This document shows, one piece after another, positions 11,779-23,000 of a stretch of DNA of 64,000 nt. The notes under the pieces are model-generated. The model made no database searches and was not told the origin of the DNA. It saw only the letters and a list, made by a program, of their open reading frames with translations. Source of the DNA: Beroe forskalii (taxonomy: Eukaryota; Ctenophora; Nuda; Beroida; Beroidae); NCBI GenBank assembly GCA_011033025.1, contig WFMF01000131.1, forward strand, positions 186,001-250,000, in the 5' to 3' direction. Both the position numbers and the translations under genes were made by a program. Within the stretch, counting starts at the first letter, position 1, and each line of letters begins with the position of its first letter.

Positions 11779-12764
11779 CTGAATTGGTTGCGTCGTACTC
11801 GAAGAAATGAAGAATGATAATACCCTACCACCGCGGCACCGCGCGCGTCGTAGGATGTTATTTGTTACCCCACCCTCGCTCGCGCGGCACAACATTCCAC
11901 ATTTCGACTTCCTGTGATGCAAAAGCGCGCGGCGTGAGAGCCCCACAGGGTTATTTGTGTTTTAGCAAGGGTCTGCCGATGGGGTCAGACAACTTCTGAC
12001 AAGCCGTGGCCATGCCACTTTGTCAAAGAAATACTGTAGATTGTGGTAGCAATTATAACGAGTAACAAAGTTTTTGAAACGTTTTGAAAACATCACAACA
12101 ACGTTTTTCTGCAATTTTGTTTCACGAAATAAGTTGATAAAGAAGCCCAATTACAGTCATGAATGATTGTTTGAGTGAAAATTTTTGCTTCGAGTATTAA
12201 AGAACAAGAAAATTGTAATTTAAGGACGTTGAGATGACATCAATTCAAATTATATCAAAATGAATTTTCAAACGCAAGAAAATTTTTTATCGTGAGAGAT
12301 ATATTCGAAGGGTAACTAAATGACGCAATGCAACCTCTTTGCAACGTGATGTTCAGCGTGACAACATCGTTACTGAAGTAAGTATGGTGAGTATTCGACT
12401 TCTTATGTAACCTCCTCTGGGGGTTAATGAGGCCTTCTGGATGCTGATGGGTATCCAATATCCATCACATCCTCTCTTTCTTTGTACTCGAGAGTGCAAT
12501 GAAAGGACTTTTGGAAGACCTTGGTCAAGAGCCTGCAGCTCCTGAACAAGGTCTTGGCTGTGCGCTAAATCCATTACAGCTGCTTCAGCCACAAACACAA
12601 ATCGGAACAATATTGCTCTTCAATATTATTGTTGTTGACGTGGGGTTCGCTTTGGGTAAGTTGCAGCAACGTTGCAGCAACGTTATTTTCAACATTGTAG
12701 CAACAATGTGCCAACGTTTTAGAACGTTGCATTTACAACCTTACAATGGTTGCTTGAAGGTTGC

Positions 12765-12904
12765 ATAGGGGGTAAATTGTCGTCCGCAAATAGGTTGCAG
12801 AAACGGTGGAATTACGTTTCAAGTGAAACGTTTCGCAACGTTTCATGAGGAACGTTTCACTTAAGTGTAAGCAACCTCCCTGCACACGACAATTTACCCC
12901 CTAT
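12765..12904. repeat. 140-bp hairpin inside the CAACGTT element
   Basis: The ends are ATAGGGGGTAAATTGTCG and CGACAATTTACCCCCTAT, an exact 18-bp inverted repeat. The inner sequence is GAAACG/CGTTTC-rich and continues the pairing (AGTGAAACGTTTCGC). It may be a small separate MITE nested in the larger element. Confidence 0.85.
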
Positions 12905-12965
12905 GAAACCTCCCTGAGACGTTGTAGGTTGCATATGAAACGTTGTGCAACTCCTGTGCAACCAA

Positions 12966-13325
12966 AAATGTTGGGTGGGGAGGACGATGTTCGATGTCAG
13001 AATCTTCCATCCAAACGCTGACACCTACAAGGATCGGGACATCAAGTCGGTCTACACCCAGCATGAGAACATCAAGAAGAGGGACTATGAGCAACGTGTC
13101 ATCCAGGTGGAGAAGTGCAGCTTTACACCCCTTGTTTACAGCACGTCAGGAGGGATGGCTCCACAAGCACAGGTGTTTCATAAGAAGCTTGCAGAACTAA
13201 TTGCTGAGAAGACAAACGAAGAATACCGAGACGTTATCAGTATGATGCGAACAAAACTGTCCTTCGCACTTCTGAAAAGTGTTCTCGTGTCAGTGAGGGG
13301 ATCTCGGGGCAAATCTTCTCACAAA
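12966..13325 (+). pseudogene. Retroelement reverse-transcriptase C-terminal region, 3' part
   Basis: This is the continuation of the 10,246-10,620 fragment. The frame reads GRTMFDVRIFHPNA, ENIKKRDYEQRVIQVEKCSF, TPLVYSTSGGMAPQAQVFHK, LAELIAEKT, then LSFALLKSVLVSVRGSRG. FDVR-F-PNA, the 'KKR-YE-R---VE---F-PLV-S--GG' stretch and the LSF-LL-S-----RG-R end are hallmarks of the same protein tail. These proteins are self-mobilising retroelements, and the domain may be nuclease-like (inference). The stop at about 13,398 follows extra residues beyond the usual end. Confidence 0.85.
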
Positions 13326-13329
13326 CGCG

Positions 13330-14277
13330 AAATTCCGATTTCAGAGATTTCGTTCAATCTCATACCGGATGGATTGACAGGGGGATTTCACTTTTCTTGA
13401 TTTCCATTGCCTTCAAATGCCCAATTGGCGTTTAAGTCTTAGAATTCCAAGAACTCAAGGGATAGTTCGGTATTATCATGAACTGCATTATGTTATTGTT
13501 ATTTCTGTTTATTGAATATCTTCTATGTTTTTGTTAAATGGCATGAAATTTCAATTTTTGTTTTATTCAATTTTTTGTTTTATTCAAGATACAAGCATTC
13601 CATGATTATTTTTCATTTTCAATTTTTTATGCTGAAACTGTGCCTTTTACTTTCAGAAATACTGGCACACAGGCCCCTGAGGGCTGTAATTTCACTGCTG
13701 CGTAACTTGTCACACTGTGGCAAAATGACTAAACAGGAACGCGCGACACTATTTCTTGTGATGTCCGGCGCAAAATGTGGATAAATTTAACGCGCACAGC
13801 GCGCGCCTGCCAGCCATTTTGCGTACCTGGGTGCATTTCGTGAGACGTTATCCGACCCATTTTATTTCCAGTCTGGTCCTGACATTGGGTTTAGTAATGA
13901 GTAAAAAGTGCAAACCGTGATATCACACATGAGTGGCCAAAGGCCAGAGTTTGTGATATCGCATTAAAAATCCAGGCCGAGGTTTTTATTGTACTATTGC
14001 AGAGGTTAATGTACTTTTTACGAGTTATTAACGGGCCATCCATAATGAGGACGCCCTCATTTTAGCCCCTTCCTCTAGTTCGAAAACTTCCGCAATCCAA
14101 AATACCCTCCCGTGTAGCCTTGTGATGAAAGTAGCGTTGATATTCAATCAATTAGTCAATGTGCTAATGTAGGTGTGCTATCTATTCAATGGTAGGATCC
14201 TGCTTCAGTGTGTCTGGTTGGTTACCGAGGTAGGGCAGTCTCATGGCGCTCCTCTCTTGTTCCTTGTGTTGAAGGTG
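13330..14277. other. No gene; small inverted motifs
   Basis: No supported coding region. GTGATATCAC at about 13,917 and its counterpart near 13,961 form a short hairpin. At about 14,033 the phrase GGGCCATCCATAATGAGGACG resembles the terminus of the element at 57,553, suggesting a solo relic of that family. Confidence 0.45.
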
Positions 14278-14520
14278 ACGCTCTCTCATTGGTCAGCTCA
14301 ACAGAGCTGCGCGCTGATTGGCTCGCGTGTCACGTGAACTGATTGCGCGCTCCTATTGGCTGAACTACAACTCCATAGTAGAATTATCTCCAACCAATCG
14401 GAGACTCGTATTTAGGTCACGTATTCAAGCCAGCCAATCAGCGCGCGGCTCTGTTGAGCTGACCAATGATAGAGCGTCACGTGACAGCACAAGAAGCAGG
14501 TCACGTGCGTGACACAGAGA
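14278..14520. promoter_or_regulatory. Palindromic CCAAT-box and CACGTG cluster (promoter or MITE)
   Basis: Inverted arms of about 46 bp (ACGCTCTCTCATTGGTCAGC facing GCTGACCAATGATAGAGCGT, with 'gcgcgctgattggct' facing 'agccaatcagcgcgc') enclose 100 bp. Six CCAAT boxes, counting ATTGG on the other strand, and three CACGTG E-boxes fall within 240 bp. That density is typical of a TATA-less, possibly bidirectional promoter. A CpG-containing, gene-like stretch follows, with an ATG at 14,627 close to a GTAGGT/GTAATT donor-like site. The strict palindrome leaves a MITE as an alternative. Confidence 0.5.
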
Positions 14521-15817
14521 GTAGCTTCCACAGAGCTCTCATTTCATGGTCACGATCGTTTCCTAATTGAGTTGCTCTGAGCTGCTCTGCCTCGCATTTC
14601 GTGTTTGCCCGTTGATCATCAGACGCCATGACGTAGGTAATTAACTAATTACTTTTATTATAACTTTAATAAATAATTAGTAATCATAGATTAATCTACG
14701 CATTGATTCCAATCTATATTTGATACAGTATTTATTACTTTTTCACTGTTTCTCTCATCGTTTTACATTCCATTAAACTGGCAACTGTGGAACTTGCGGC
14801 ACATTTCAGTCAAACTGTAAATCTGTCACACTCCTACACATTCCACATTCCTTTCCGATAACTTGACTCGTTGATAACACATTCTTTTCACTCATCATTG
14901 ATTTACCTTAAATACGCCACTTCATTTGTTCTGATTTCTTTTGCTTTTTTCACTTAACGCTGAATAAACCCCCATGTGCGTACCCTGATAAAAGAAAATT
15001 TATCAGTTTTGTGGACTTCGTCAAACAGTCACTTGTTTTAGCCGCACGATATATGCATTGTGTACGTAAATGGGTAAAAGTGTCACAAGAGTTGTGAATT
15101 TTGATGGTCAATGGATGTCCATTGGACATGTCCATTGGACATGATGGATCCATTGGACAAAATTCACAACTCTTCTCACTCGTAAATTTACGTATACGTA
15201 GGAGCACCATTCTCTGCCGTGAAAGTTACTCAGTCTCGGGATATAATAACCGTAACATTTCCACACTTATTTTTTATTCCAACCCTCATTTTAAATCTAT
15301 TTCATTTTCATCGTTCCATTTTAATTATAATTGTAATTAGTTCTCACCCAGTGACCTGTCCTAGGTTAATCTGCATCAAGATTCTCCCTGACTGTCAAGA
15401 GAACCCTCTCAGAGAGTCAGAGGGTTGCTGATGAGATTCTGGATTCTGTTGCTGCCTCTGATTTGTGATGCCACTCACTGCTTCTGGATGATGTCAGAAA
15501 GGAGTCTCTCATGCTTCTTCAAGAACAAAGCTAAGTATTTTCAGTTTTCGTTTTTTATTCTAACTTTTATTGGGCGGGGTTTGGGGAGGGAATACGGATT
15601 GGAGACTGAGAGGAAGGTTGAGAGAGTTGGGAGGGAGGGCAGGGTTTCAAGATGGGGACCTCAGTGCCCTCAGCCCAACCCAGCTGTGCATTTTACTTGG
15701 TGAGTCAGCCATGGACAACGTATCAGTCCCACCCACTCACTGACTGACAGACAGACTGACTGACACATTCACTCTTTCATAACTCATACCACATTCACTC
15801 AATCTCGTTCGTTCACT

Positions 15818-15973
15818 CGCACGTATTTTGAACGTACGTTACGCACGTATTTTGAACGTACGTAACGCACGTTTTTTGAAAGTACGTAACGCACGTTTTT
15901 TGAAAGTACGTTACGCACGTATTTCGAACGTACGTTACGCACGGATTTTGAACGTACTACGCACGTTTATCGC
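15818..15973. repeat. Minisatellite, 24-bp unit (GCACGTATTTTGAACGTACGTTAC)
   Basis: Six tandem units of GCACGTATTTTGAACGTACG followed by TTAC or TAAC, with minor variants. The unit holds the palindromes ACGTACGT and GTACGTAC. A short ACTG/ACAG microsatellite precedes it at about 15,741-15,770. Confidence 0.9.
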
Positions 15974-16129
15974 ACGCTGAAGAAGGAAGGAAAGGAGAGA
16001 AGGAAGGAGGTGAGCCGTGAGGAGGGAGGAGTGAGCGGAAAGGGGCAAGGGAGCTGGGGTGGGAGTGATGAATTTGTGAGTTTTATTTCGTTCACCTCCA
16101 ACTCTGTTCTTTCATGAAATTTCTTTCAG

Positions 16130-16182
16130 GAGACGTTGCAGGGACCAAAACAACGGAAGCTGAGAAGAGGCTGGAGACTTGT
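16130..16182 (+). CDS. Probable internal exon of an unidentified gene
   Basis: It follows a good acceptor (TTTCTTTCAG) and reads, after two phase bases, DVAGTKTTEAEKRLETC, then a GTATGA donor. Seventeen codons with charged heptad-like composition suggest a helix. It ends in phase 0 and so can join the exon at 17,507, which starts in phase 0. A hAT-like element sits 14 bases after its end. The product is not recognised; the exon call rests on splice sites and phase agreement only. Confidence 0.4.
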
Positions 16183-16196
16183 GTATGACAGGAGAG

Positions 16197-17310
16197 CAGT
16201 GGTGCAAATCCCGGGGGGATGGGGGGGGAGGATTTATCCCCCCCAAAAATTGAAGCCCATCTCCCCCAAAAAATTTCAAATTTCATCCCCTCCAAAATTT
16301 CACAAAATATTTTCAATAGCTGAAATCCCTCATCATGTTATTTTCAAGATCAGAAAGTTATTGTTGCCCAAGGGTAACCTATGTAGCGACTCAATGAGAA
16401 TTGAGACATTTAAGTGCGTACACTGTCATTTGTGACTGTCAATAAAGCAATAATTAGGAGTCCATTCACATCATCAATGTAGCAATGTCAACTGCCTATC
16501 TTTTGTGGTTAGTGATTACGTAATACTTACCTACCTAGCCCCATTCTTTAAAGTGCCGAAAAATTTATTAAACGTTGTTTCTCTCTATTAAACGTTGTTT
16601 CTCTTCCAATTATTTTACCTATGGGTCCTTTGGTCTGAGTTAATTGAAGTAATCATCCTTGACACATTAGAATCTGAAAATAGGGACCTGACATGATAGC
16701 CGATTCTTAACTTTCCCCAGTATTTCTTAGAGCTAAGATCAATTATCGTATGAGTGTGATTTGCAACTGTACCGTTTGCTTTTTGGTGACTTTGATGATA
16801 ATTCATGTAAGTACATTTGAAATTAGCACTGCTAATTTCAAATGCCCTTGCCCCTTGGTGCCTGCAGCCTGTGTTTTTAAGAGTAACCTTCAATTTTTAA
16901 TTTCTAGATCTTCTCATCAAACATAATTCAGCCGGACATTATACAGGGACTGGGGTTAGAAATTATTATGGATGCTGGGATGAAATTGAAATTTTGGATC
17001 CTTTTTGGTGAGTTTTCATATAAAATCTCTCATTGATTCTGCTAATGAGTTAAACTACAAGATAAGCTTGTAATTATAATGCAAGAAGTACTTCTTTGAG
17101 TATAATGTGTGTCAGACCGCAAATATAGGCCAAGAATTTGATGAAATGGTCGCAGACATGAGCCAGAAACGAATTTTTTCTTTAATTTAGTAATCTAATT
17201 GAGTAATTAGCGACAATTTTGATCATCCCCTCCAATTTTCAAAAGTGCCAAAAATTAGCCTTAAAAGTCGAATCATCCCCTCCAATGAAAAATACGGATT
17301 TGCACCACTG
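16197..17310. mobile_element. hAT-like element, 1,114 bp, perfect 8-bp target duplication
   Basis: The terminal inverted repeats are CAGTGGTGCAAATCC and GGATTTGCACCACTG, an exact 15-bp match. The octamer CAGGAGAG flanks the element at 16,189-16,196 and 17,311-17,318. CAGTGG-type ends with an 8-bp duplication are diagnostic of hAT transposons. Subterminal 'atcccccc...aaatttc' and 'catcccctccaa' repeats occur at both ends (about 16,240-16,300 and 17,224-17,287). No transposase domain was recognised; it is probably non-autonomous. Confidence 0.92.
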
Positions 17311-17506
17311 CAGGAGAGCCTTGCAAAGTACCTTGCAAAATTTCATTGAGTTTGCAATCATGCACATTTCATGCACATTTCATTGAGTCTGCAATCATGC
17401 ACATTTATTCCTAAATTTCATTGAGAAAATCTTTTATCATAGGTTCTGCATCACTTCATAATAAACACTGTGGCATTTAATCAGATGTTTACAGTAAATT
17501 TCTCAG

Positions 17507-17584
17507 GAGCTGTACCAAGAAATGAGAGCTGGTGAACTCTCATTCGAGGAGGGAGCGGAGATACGAGCTATACTGGATTCCGCT
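17507..17584 (+). CDS. Probable internal exon of an unidentified gene
   Basis: A 78-base exon lies between TTTCTCAG and GTGAGT, both strong splice sites. It encodes ELYQEMRAGELSFEEG then AEIRAILDSA, in phase 0 at both ends. The acidic, helix-prone peptide looks genuinely coding: no stop, balanced codons and clean borders. It probably joins the exon at 16,130. I do not recognise the protein. Further exons must lie beyond the mobile elements from 18 kb onward or are lost. Confidence 0.55.
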
Positions 17585-18421
17585 GTGAGTATTTCAACTT
17601 TTAATTTCAACAAATTGCGCGCATTTTGTCGCATTTTAATTGACTTTTGAATAGCATAATTATTAGTGGGAAGTGGGTATTCATGATTAATTCTTTAATT
17701 GTTTTTAGGATCGATAATATTTCATGATTGGTGTCACCTATGTAAGTATGTACCTATGATGGTCTCTGATTAGTTTTATGATAGGTGGTTTCTGATTGGT
17801 TGTTTTTTATGATCAGCAGTTGTTGGCTTGTGGACTGACGGTTTCTTGTATGGTTGATGGATGGGATATTTAGGAAATAGAGGGAAGAGGTATGAGTAGC
17901 TTACTGCTTTACTTTTATTTCAATTACTTTTTTATTTACCTTAACCCTTAATAACCTATTTGTGATAATTTATTTCTAATTACTAATTCTTTACTAGCTT
18001 TATATATTTCAAACTTCTTTTTCTTTTTCACCCCAAATTACTTATATCACCCGAATCGATTTCGATAACCTATATCCTGTGGAGAAACGGACTCTAGGTC
18101 GGGGGACTCTGGGTCGGCGGTGGCAAACCAGGGTGAACTCTTGGTCGGGAGATCCCCACATGGTAGACTCTAGGTCGGGAGACTCTTTAGTTTATATACA
18201 CTACCTAAAGCTTTTCACTTATAATTAAACGGTGAATCTCTCTGTGAAACATGATGAGACACTGATCATTGCTGAGACGCTGGATTATTGCCGAGGCATT
18301 GAGGGACACAGGGTGCCATCATGTGATCCGCCGGATCGTAGCTGAACCTTGACAGATGTGATGCGGGCGTGGAGGTGTGTCGAGCGGAGCTGCGGGTGTC
18401 CTGGACGCCTCTGAGCCCTGA

Positions 18422-19035
18422 ATGGTGCTTTCCACTCCCCACCCCCACTCCCACCCTGCTGATGCTGCGGACTCCAATGCTGCTGAGGCCCGCTCCAACA
18501 TCAAGCAGATGGCTGCCACAACCACCACCACCAACCACCGGATCTACTGTGTTGTGACTGGACCCCTCCCTGCAGACACCCTCGCCCTTCTCTCTGCAGA
18601 AGAAACCTTGAAGGAGTCAGCTCAACGGGCCAGAGGGAGACTCAACCCCCGCCCCAGAGCTCGCCCGCCCTTGCTGACCTGCTCCTTTAACCAGAAGACT
18701 GCCAGACCCTCAGACAAGCGGACATGCTCCTCTACGACAATGCTTCTGATGAAAGGAGGGCGATCATCCTTGCCACCAGTGATAACCTCAATTTCCTGCA
18801 TTGAGCACCAGCTGGTACCTCGACGGAACCTTCAGGTGCTCCCCCAACTCTTTTACCAGATCCTCATCCTCCATGCAGAACTCTCCTCCCTCACAGATGA
18901 CAGATCCTGGTGCCTCCCCCACATCCTCCTCACCCACAAGACTCTACCATCTGCCTGAGGGCTTCCCAGTCCCTTGTTTCCAACTGCCCCTTCCTAGCTC
19001 CTCAAGTTCTGATTGTGGACTTCGAACAGGCAATG
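18422..19035 (+). pseudogene. MULE transposase fragment, forward copy
   Basis: Degraded transposase sequence encoding the N-terminal alanine/proline-rich part and the start of the catalytic core (YDN-ERR, LDGTF, FYQ--ILHAE, VDFEQAM). An in-frame stop follows NFLH near 18,801 and at least two frame changes separate the blocks. The family cuts and pastes DNA through an RNase-H-like fold; only the first two acidic residues are visible here. Confidence 0.75.
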
Positions 19036-19117
19036 TGGAAGCAAGGGACTGGAAAGCCTGCGGGCGGAGTCCTCTTGTGTGAAGAGGATACAGACCGTGG
19101 GGAGGCACCAGGATCTG

Positions 19118-19570
19118 TCATCTGTGAGGAAGGAGAGTTCTGCATGGAGGATGGTAGAAGAGTTGGGGGAGCACCTGAAGGTTCCGCCGAAGAACCAGAG
19201 CTGCAAAGAGCACCATGGAGCTCTCTGCTAGGATGTTGAAGTTGTCACTGGAGGCAAGGATGATCGCCCTCCTTTCATCAGAAGCATTGTCGTAGAGGAG
19301 CATTTCCGCTTGTCTGAGGGTCTGGCAGTCTTCTGGTTAAAGCAGCAGGTCAGCAAGAGTGGGGAGCTCTGGGGGTTGAGTCTCCTCTGCCCTGGGAGCT
19401 GACTCCTTCAAGGTTTCTTCTGCAGAGAGAAGGGCGAGGGTATCGGCAGGGAAGGGTCCAGTCACAACACAGTAGATCCGGTGGTTGGTGGTGGTGGTTG
19501 TGGCAGCCATCTGCTTGATGTTGGAGCGGGCCTCAGCAGCATTGGAGTCAGCAGCATCAGCAGGGTGGAA
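19118..19570 (-). pseudogene. MULE transposase fragment, inverted copy
   Basis: Reverse complement of the forward fragment. On the minus strand it reads MLLYDNASDERRAIILAS, then RRNLQVLPQLFYH. Upstream it carries the same threonine/proline-rich stretch ('gtggttggtggtggtggttg' on the plus strand) as the forward copy. The copies differ by small indels, so the duplication is not brand new. Confidence 0.75.
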
Positions 19571-20088
19571 GTAGGGTTTGCCGAGGGAGGGGAAGGCATC
19601 ATTCAGGGTTTAGAGGCGTCCACTTGCAGCTAGAGGACACTTGCAGCTCCGGTTGGCACACCTCCAAACTTGTATCCCATCTGTCAAGGGCTTGCTATCT
19701 CTGAAGTAGCGGGAGCCAGCATGAAGGTGGGATTTAGAAATGAGGTTTCTACCTTGGATGATCTTGGTGGAGGTGTCTGTAGGGAGAGAAGGGGTTGGTT
19801 TTGAGGAGTAGGGAGAGATTGAGAGAAGGGGTTGATTTAGAGGAGTAGGGTGGAGATGGGGTTCTCCGTTGAGGACTGCATTAGCTTGATTCAGCTACAA
19901 TACGGCGGATCACATGGTTGGACCCTCTATCCGGGTTCTGTCATCAGGGTTAACCGAGAGATTCACCGTATAACTATAAGTGAATAGCTTTAGTGTATAT
20001 TATAAAGTAAAGAGGCTCCCGACCCAGAGTCCACCCTGGTTTGCTGCCGCCGACCCAGAGTTCCCTGACCTAGAGTCCGTTCCCTTCG

Positions 20089-23000
20089 CTCAAACAAAAA
20101 TACCTTACGCTATTTTTCGCGGCGCGTTCCATCACCTTTGCGCGTTCCCAAATCTGCAATTTATACAATTGCGCCGCAAAACCAATTATCTCAGCGCGCG
20201 CAATTTATTTTCAGACCAAATCTCAAATTTACGCCGCGCACTATATCAGGAGGTATTTCTCGAAATCGGCGTAAGTAATTATCGCGTTGGATAGGGTATT
20301 TCTCATTTCCAATTTTATTCACTGTGGATGGCGGCCATATTGGTTTGTGTTCTTAAATTTATGAGTCATTCATTCTCGCAGGGAATTTTGTTTCGTTTCC
20401 ACGTTCGTACTTTCTTTTTTAATTCCTGTTTCAGTGTTCACAGGACACATTTGAGCGTCTATTTTTTCAAAGATTTTCATTCGATTTTTCATGTGATTCC
20501 TTTGATGTGTATGTGTACGATCATTCCATACGACTTGGGGACTTGGCAACATTTTGATTTAATTCAATCATATCATCTCATGATCAAAAAATAAGATCTG
20601 CTGCCCAGATCATATACTATCGACCATTCACCATCAAGCTTTTTCCGAAGAGTTGTTGTCAACCAATCAGATTACTCCGGCAATATGTGCACATTGTATG
20701 AATGAACTTACTGTGACTTACTTTTGATGACCTTTTTCCTCATAGACCCTATTGTATTTTGTGTAAATGTAATTCACAAAATTTCAGTTTAAAAAAGCTG
20801 TGTCCTGACATCCTGAAGCGTTAGCTGGTCAATTGTTGAAATTTTATTGAATTTGAATGTCGATTGCATCGAATTTCAATTATATCAGTATTTTAGAAGG
20901 GATTGTTTCATTTTAATTCGTACTCATTCATCAAACAAAAGACCTCTATTTTAGTATTTTGGTACTGGTATAACTATTTGCCCCTTAATTATTATTTTAA
21001 GTCTGCACCCGTTACGCTTATTTTGCTTTTTTGAACGTATTGAATAAATCTTTAGATTCAAAATTTCTTACTCCTAGCGTTGAAATGATGGCGACGATGG
21101 TGCACCACGAGTTGAGCAACATTGAGAGTTGAAAATGTCAATTCAGAGGCAGTTATGAAGCCGGTTGCTTAGACGGCCAGAGCTACCATTGAATATTTAA
21201 GTAATGCTAAAATTGGTCAAAATTAAATACCAAATTGTGGTTAGATGTACAATCAATCTGAGTTACAGATATCTGTCTGCATATTCATGGAATTGAATGC
21301 TGAGTGTGATAAATGTCACGCAATCGATTTAAGGTTTGGTTTCGAGATCTGGAGCTCATGGAAGTTATACTTATATATTCTCGAATATAGTCAGAAGTTT
21401 GTTTGATCTGATGATGTGATTCACACAATAGTCTTAGAGATATTTCGCCAATACCAACTCAATTTAATTGTTTTTTTACAGATGTCGACTGTCGGAATAC
21501 CATTCAACTGCTGGATCTCATACTGCCAGGGTATTTCACACGTTGAGGATATCAACCACTGTTATGGGTCATCGAACTGTTCAAGATTCAATTTCAAGAA
21601 GCGGAGTTCAACTTCATGCCATTGAAAGAGCCAAACAGTAAGTCTTCAGTTAAACACATCCTTCGTCCTTTCATCCAAAGGGCCTTTCTGGCGACCTTCG
21701 TATTATTGTTATCCCATTTGTTATCATTTATAAATTTTTAGATATGTATATTGTGCGAATCTAAAAGTGTGTAGCTGGTAGCTCTTACTCCCCAGTCCAG
21801 AAAAATTGCCTTATTTGCACAATATCCATTTGTATGTTAACTCTGTACATTAATCCAGGCGCCGCGGCACACTCTCGATCCTGTGAAACCATCCGGCCCG
21901 GGACACACTATGTACAGATCCCGGGACACCTCAGATCCCGGGACACTCTCCTGACCCCGTGGACATTCTCTGGGAGTCTGGGACACCCTCCATATTCCGG
22001 GACACTCCAGACCGTGGGACACTGTACAGATCCCGGGACAGCCTCCAGATCTCGGCACACTACAAACTCCGGGACACTCCAGATCCCGGAACACTCTGCA
22101 GACCACGGGAAACCTTCCAGACCCCGGGATACTCTCCTGACCCGGGACACCCTCCATATTCCGGGACACTCCAGACCGTGGGACACTGTACAGATCCCGG
22201 GACATTCTCCGGGACAGCCTCCAGATCTCGGCACACTACAAACCCCGGGACACTCCAGATCCCGGAACACTCTGCAGACCACGGAAACCTTCCAGACCCC
22301 GGGATACTCTCCTGACCCCGTGGACATTCTCCGGGACACCCTCCATATTCCGGGACACTCCAGACCGTGGGACACTGTACAGATCCCGGCACACTACAAA
22401 CCCCGGGACATTCCAGATTCCGGAACACTCTGCAGACCACGGAAACCTTCCAGACCTGGGATACTCTCCTGACCCCGTGGACATTCTCCGGGACACCCTC
22501 CATATTCCGGGACACTCCAGACCGTGGGACACTGTACAGATCCCGGGACATTCTCCGGGACAGCCTCCAGATTCCGGCACACTACAAACCCCGGGACACT
22601 CCAGATTCCGGAACACTCTGCAGACCACGGGAAACCTTCCAGACCTGGGACACTCTCCTGACCCCGTGGACATTCTCCGGGACACCTCCATATTCCGGGA
22701 CACTCCAGACCGTGGGACACATGCAGATCGGGACACCCCATATTCCTGACCCACACTCCAAACCCATATTGGGACCTCCAGACAGATTCCGGTACACTCT
22801 GCAGACCACGGGAAACCTTCCAGACCTGGGACACTCCTGACCCCGTGCTACTACAGAGCCGTGAATATCCAGACCGGAACACACTACATAGCCCGGGATA
22901 CTCCTGATCCCGGTATCCTCTCCAGATCCCGGCCCACTATCCAGACCTCGGGAAATTCTTCAGACCCCGAGACAAACTCTGCACCCTGACGCACTCTGCA

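Larger units (their letters stand above)
10621..12963. mobile_element. 2.3-kb CAACGTT-rich element nested in a retroelement
   Basis: It starts GGTTGCCAACGTTGCAGTAA and ends GTTGTGCAACTCCTGTGCAACC, so the outer hexamers GGTTGC/GCAACC are inverted. Its interior is largely AACGTT-type palindromic repeats, a 60-61-bp tandem array, a GC-rich inverted repeat and a small hairpin, each listed separately. It interrupts one reading frame cleanly, which defines its limits. An AAT triplet flanks both TTTGGTTGC and GCAACCAAA, a possible 3-bp target duplication. No transposase was seen. Its class is unknown. Confidence 0.75.
18088..20079. mobile_element. MULE derivative with head-to-head transposase fragment
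   Basis: The terminal inverted repeats of about 125-155 bp begin CGGACTCTAGGTCGGG and continue through 'ctctgggtcggcgg', 'caaaccagggtg' and 'ggtgaatctctc'; the right end (19,957-20,079) mirrors them. Inside, both halves carry the same gene fragment in opposite orientation, meeting near 19.0 kb. Recognisable Mutator-like transposase pieces on the plus strand are DMLLYDNASDERRAIILA (about 18,723), WYLDGTF (about 18,810, first catalytic Asp), LPQLFYQILILHAE (about 18,840) and APQVLIVDFEQAM (about 18,997, second catalytic Asp). Frames are broken repeatedly, so it is non-autonomous. No target duplication was found. Confidence 0.85.

Noticed and set aside
15361-15540. Exon-like stretch after CCTAG encoding TVKRTLSESQRVADEILD
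   Set aside because: The frame hits TGA near 15,469 and no donor gives the phase needed to join the exon at 16,130, so I left it out despite a coding look.
21416-21625. 69-residue frame conserved in both arms of the giant repeat (also 30,088-30,297)
   Set aside because: Conservation is explained by the inverted duplication itself. An alternative frame reads VMGHRTVQDSISRSG, vaguely helix-turn-helix-like, but this is too short to support.
21834-22882. Overlapping open frames of 90-212 residues on both strands
   Set aside because: They lie in the GGGACAC minisatellite. The proteins are simple repeats (GTLYRSRD, ECPGICT), and frames overlap on both strands and in several phases, as expected when a repeat lacks stop triplets.
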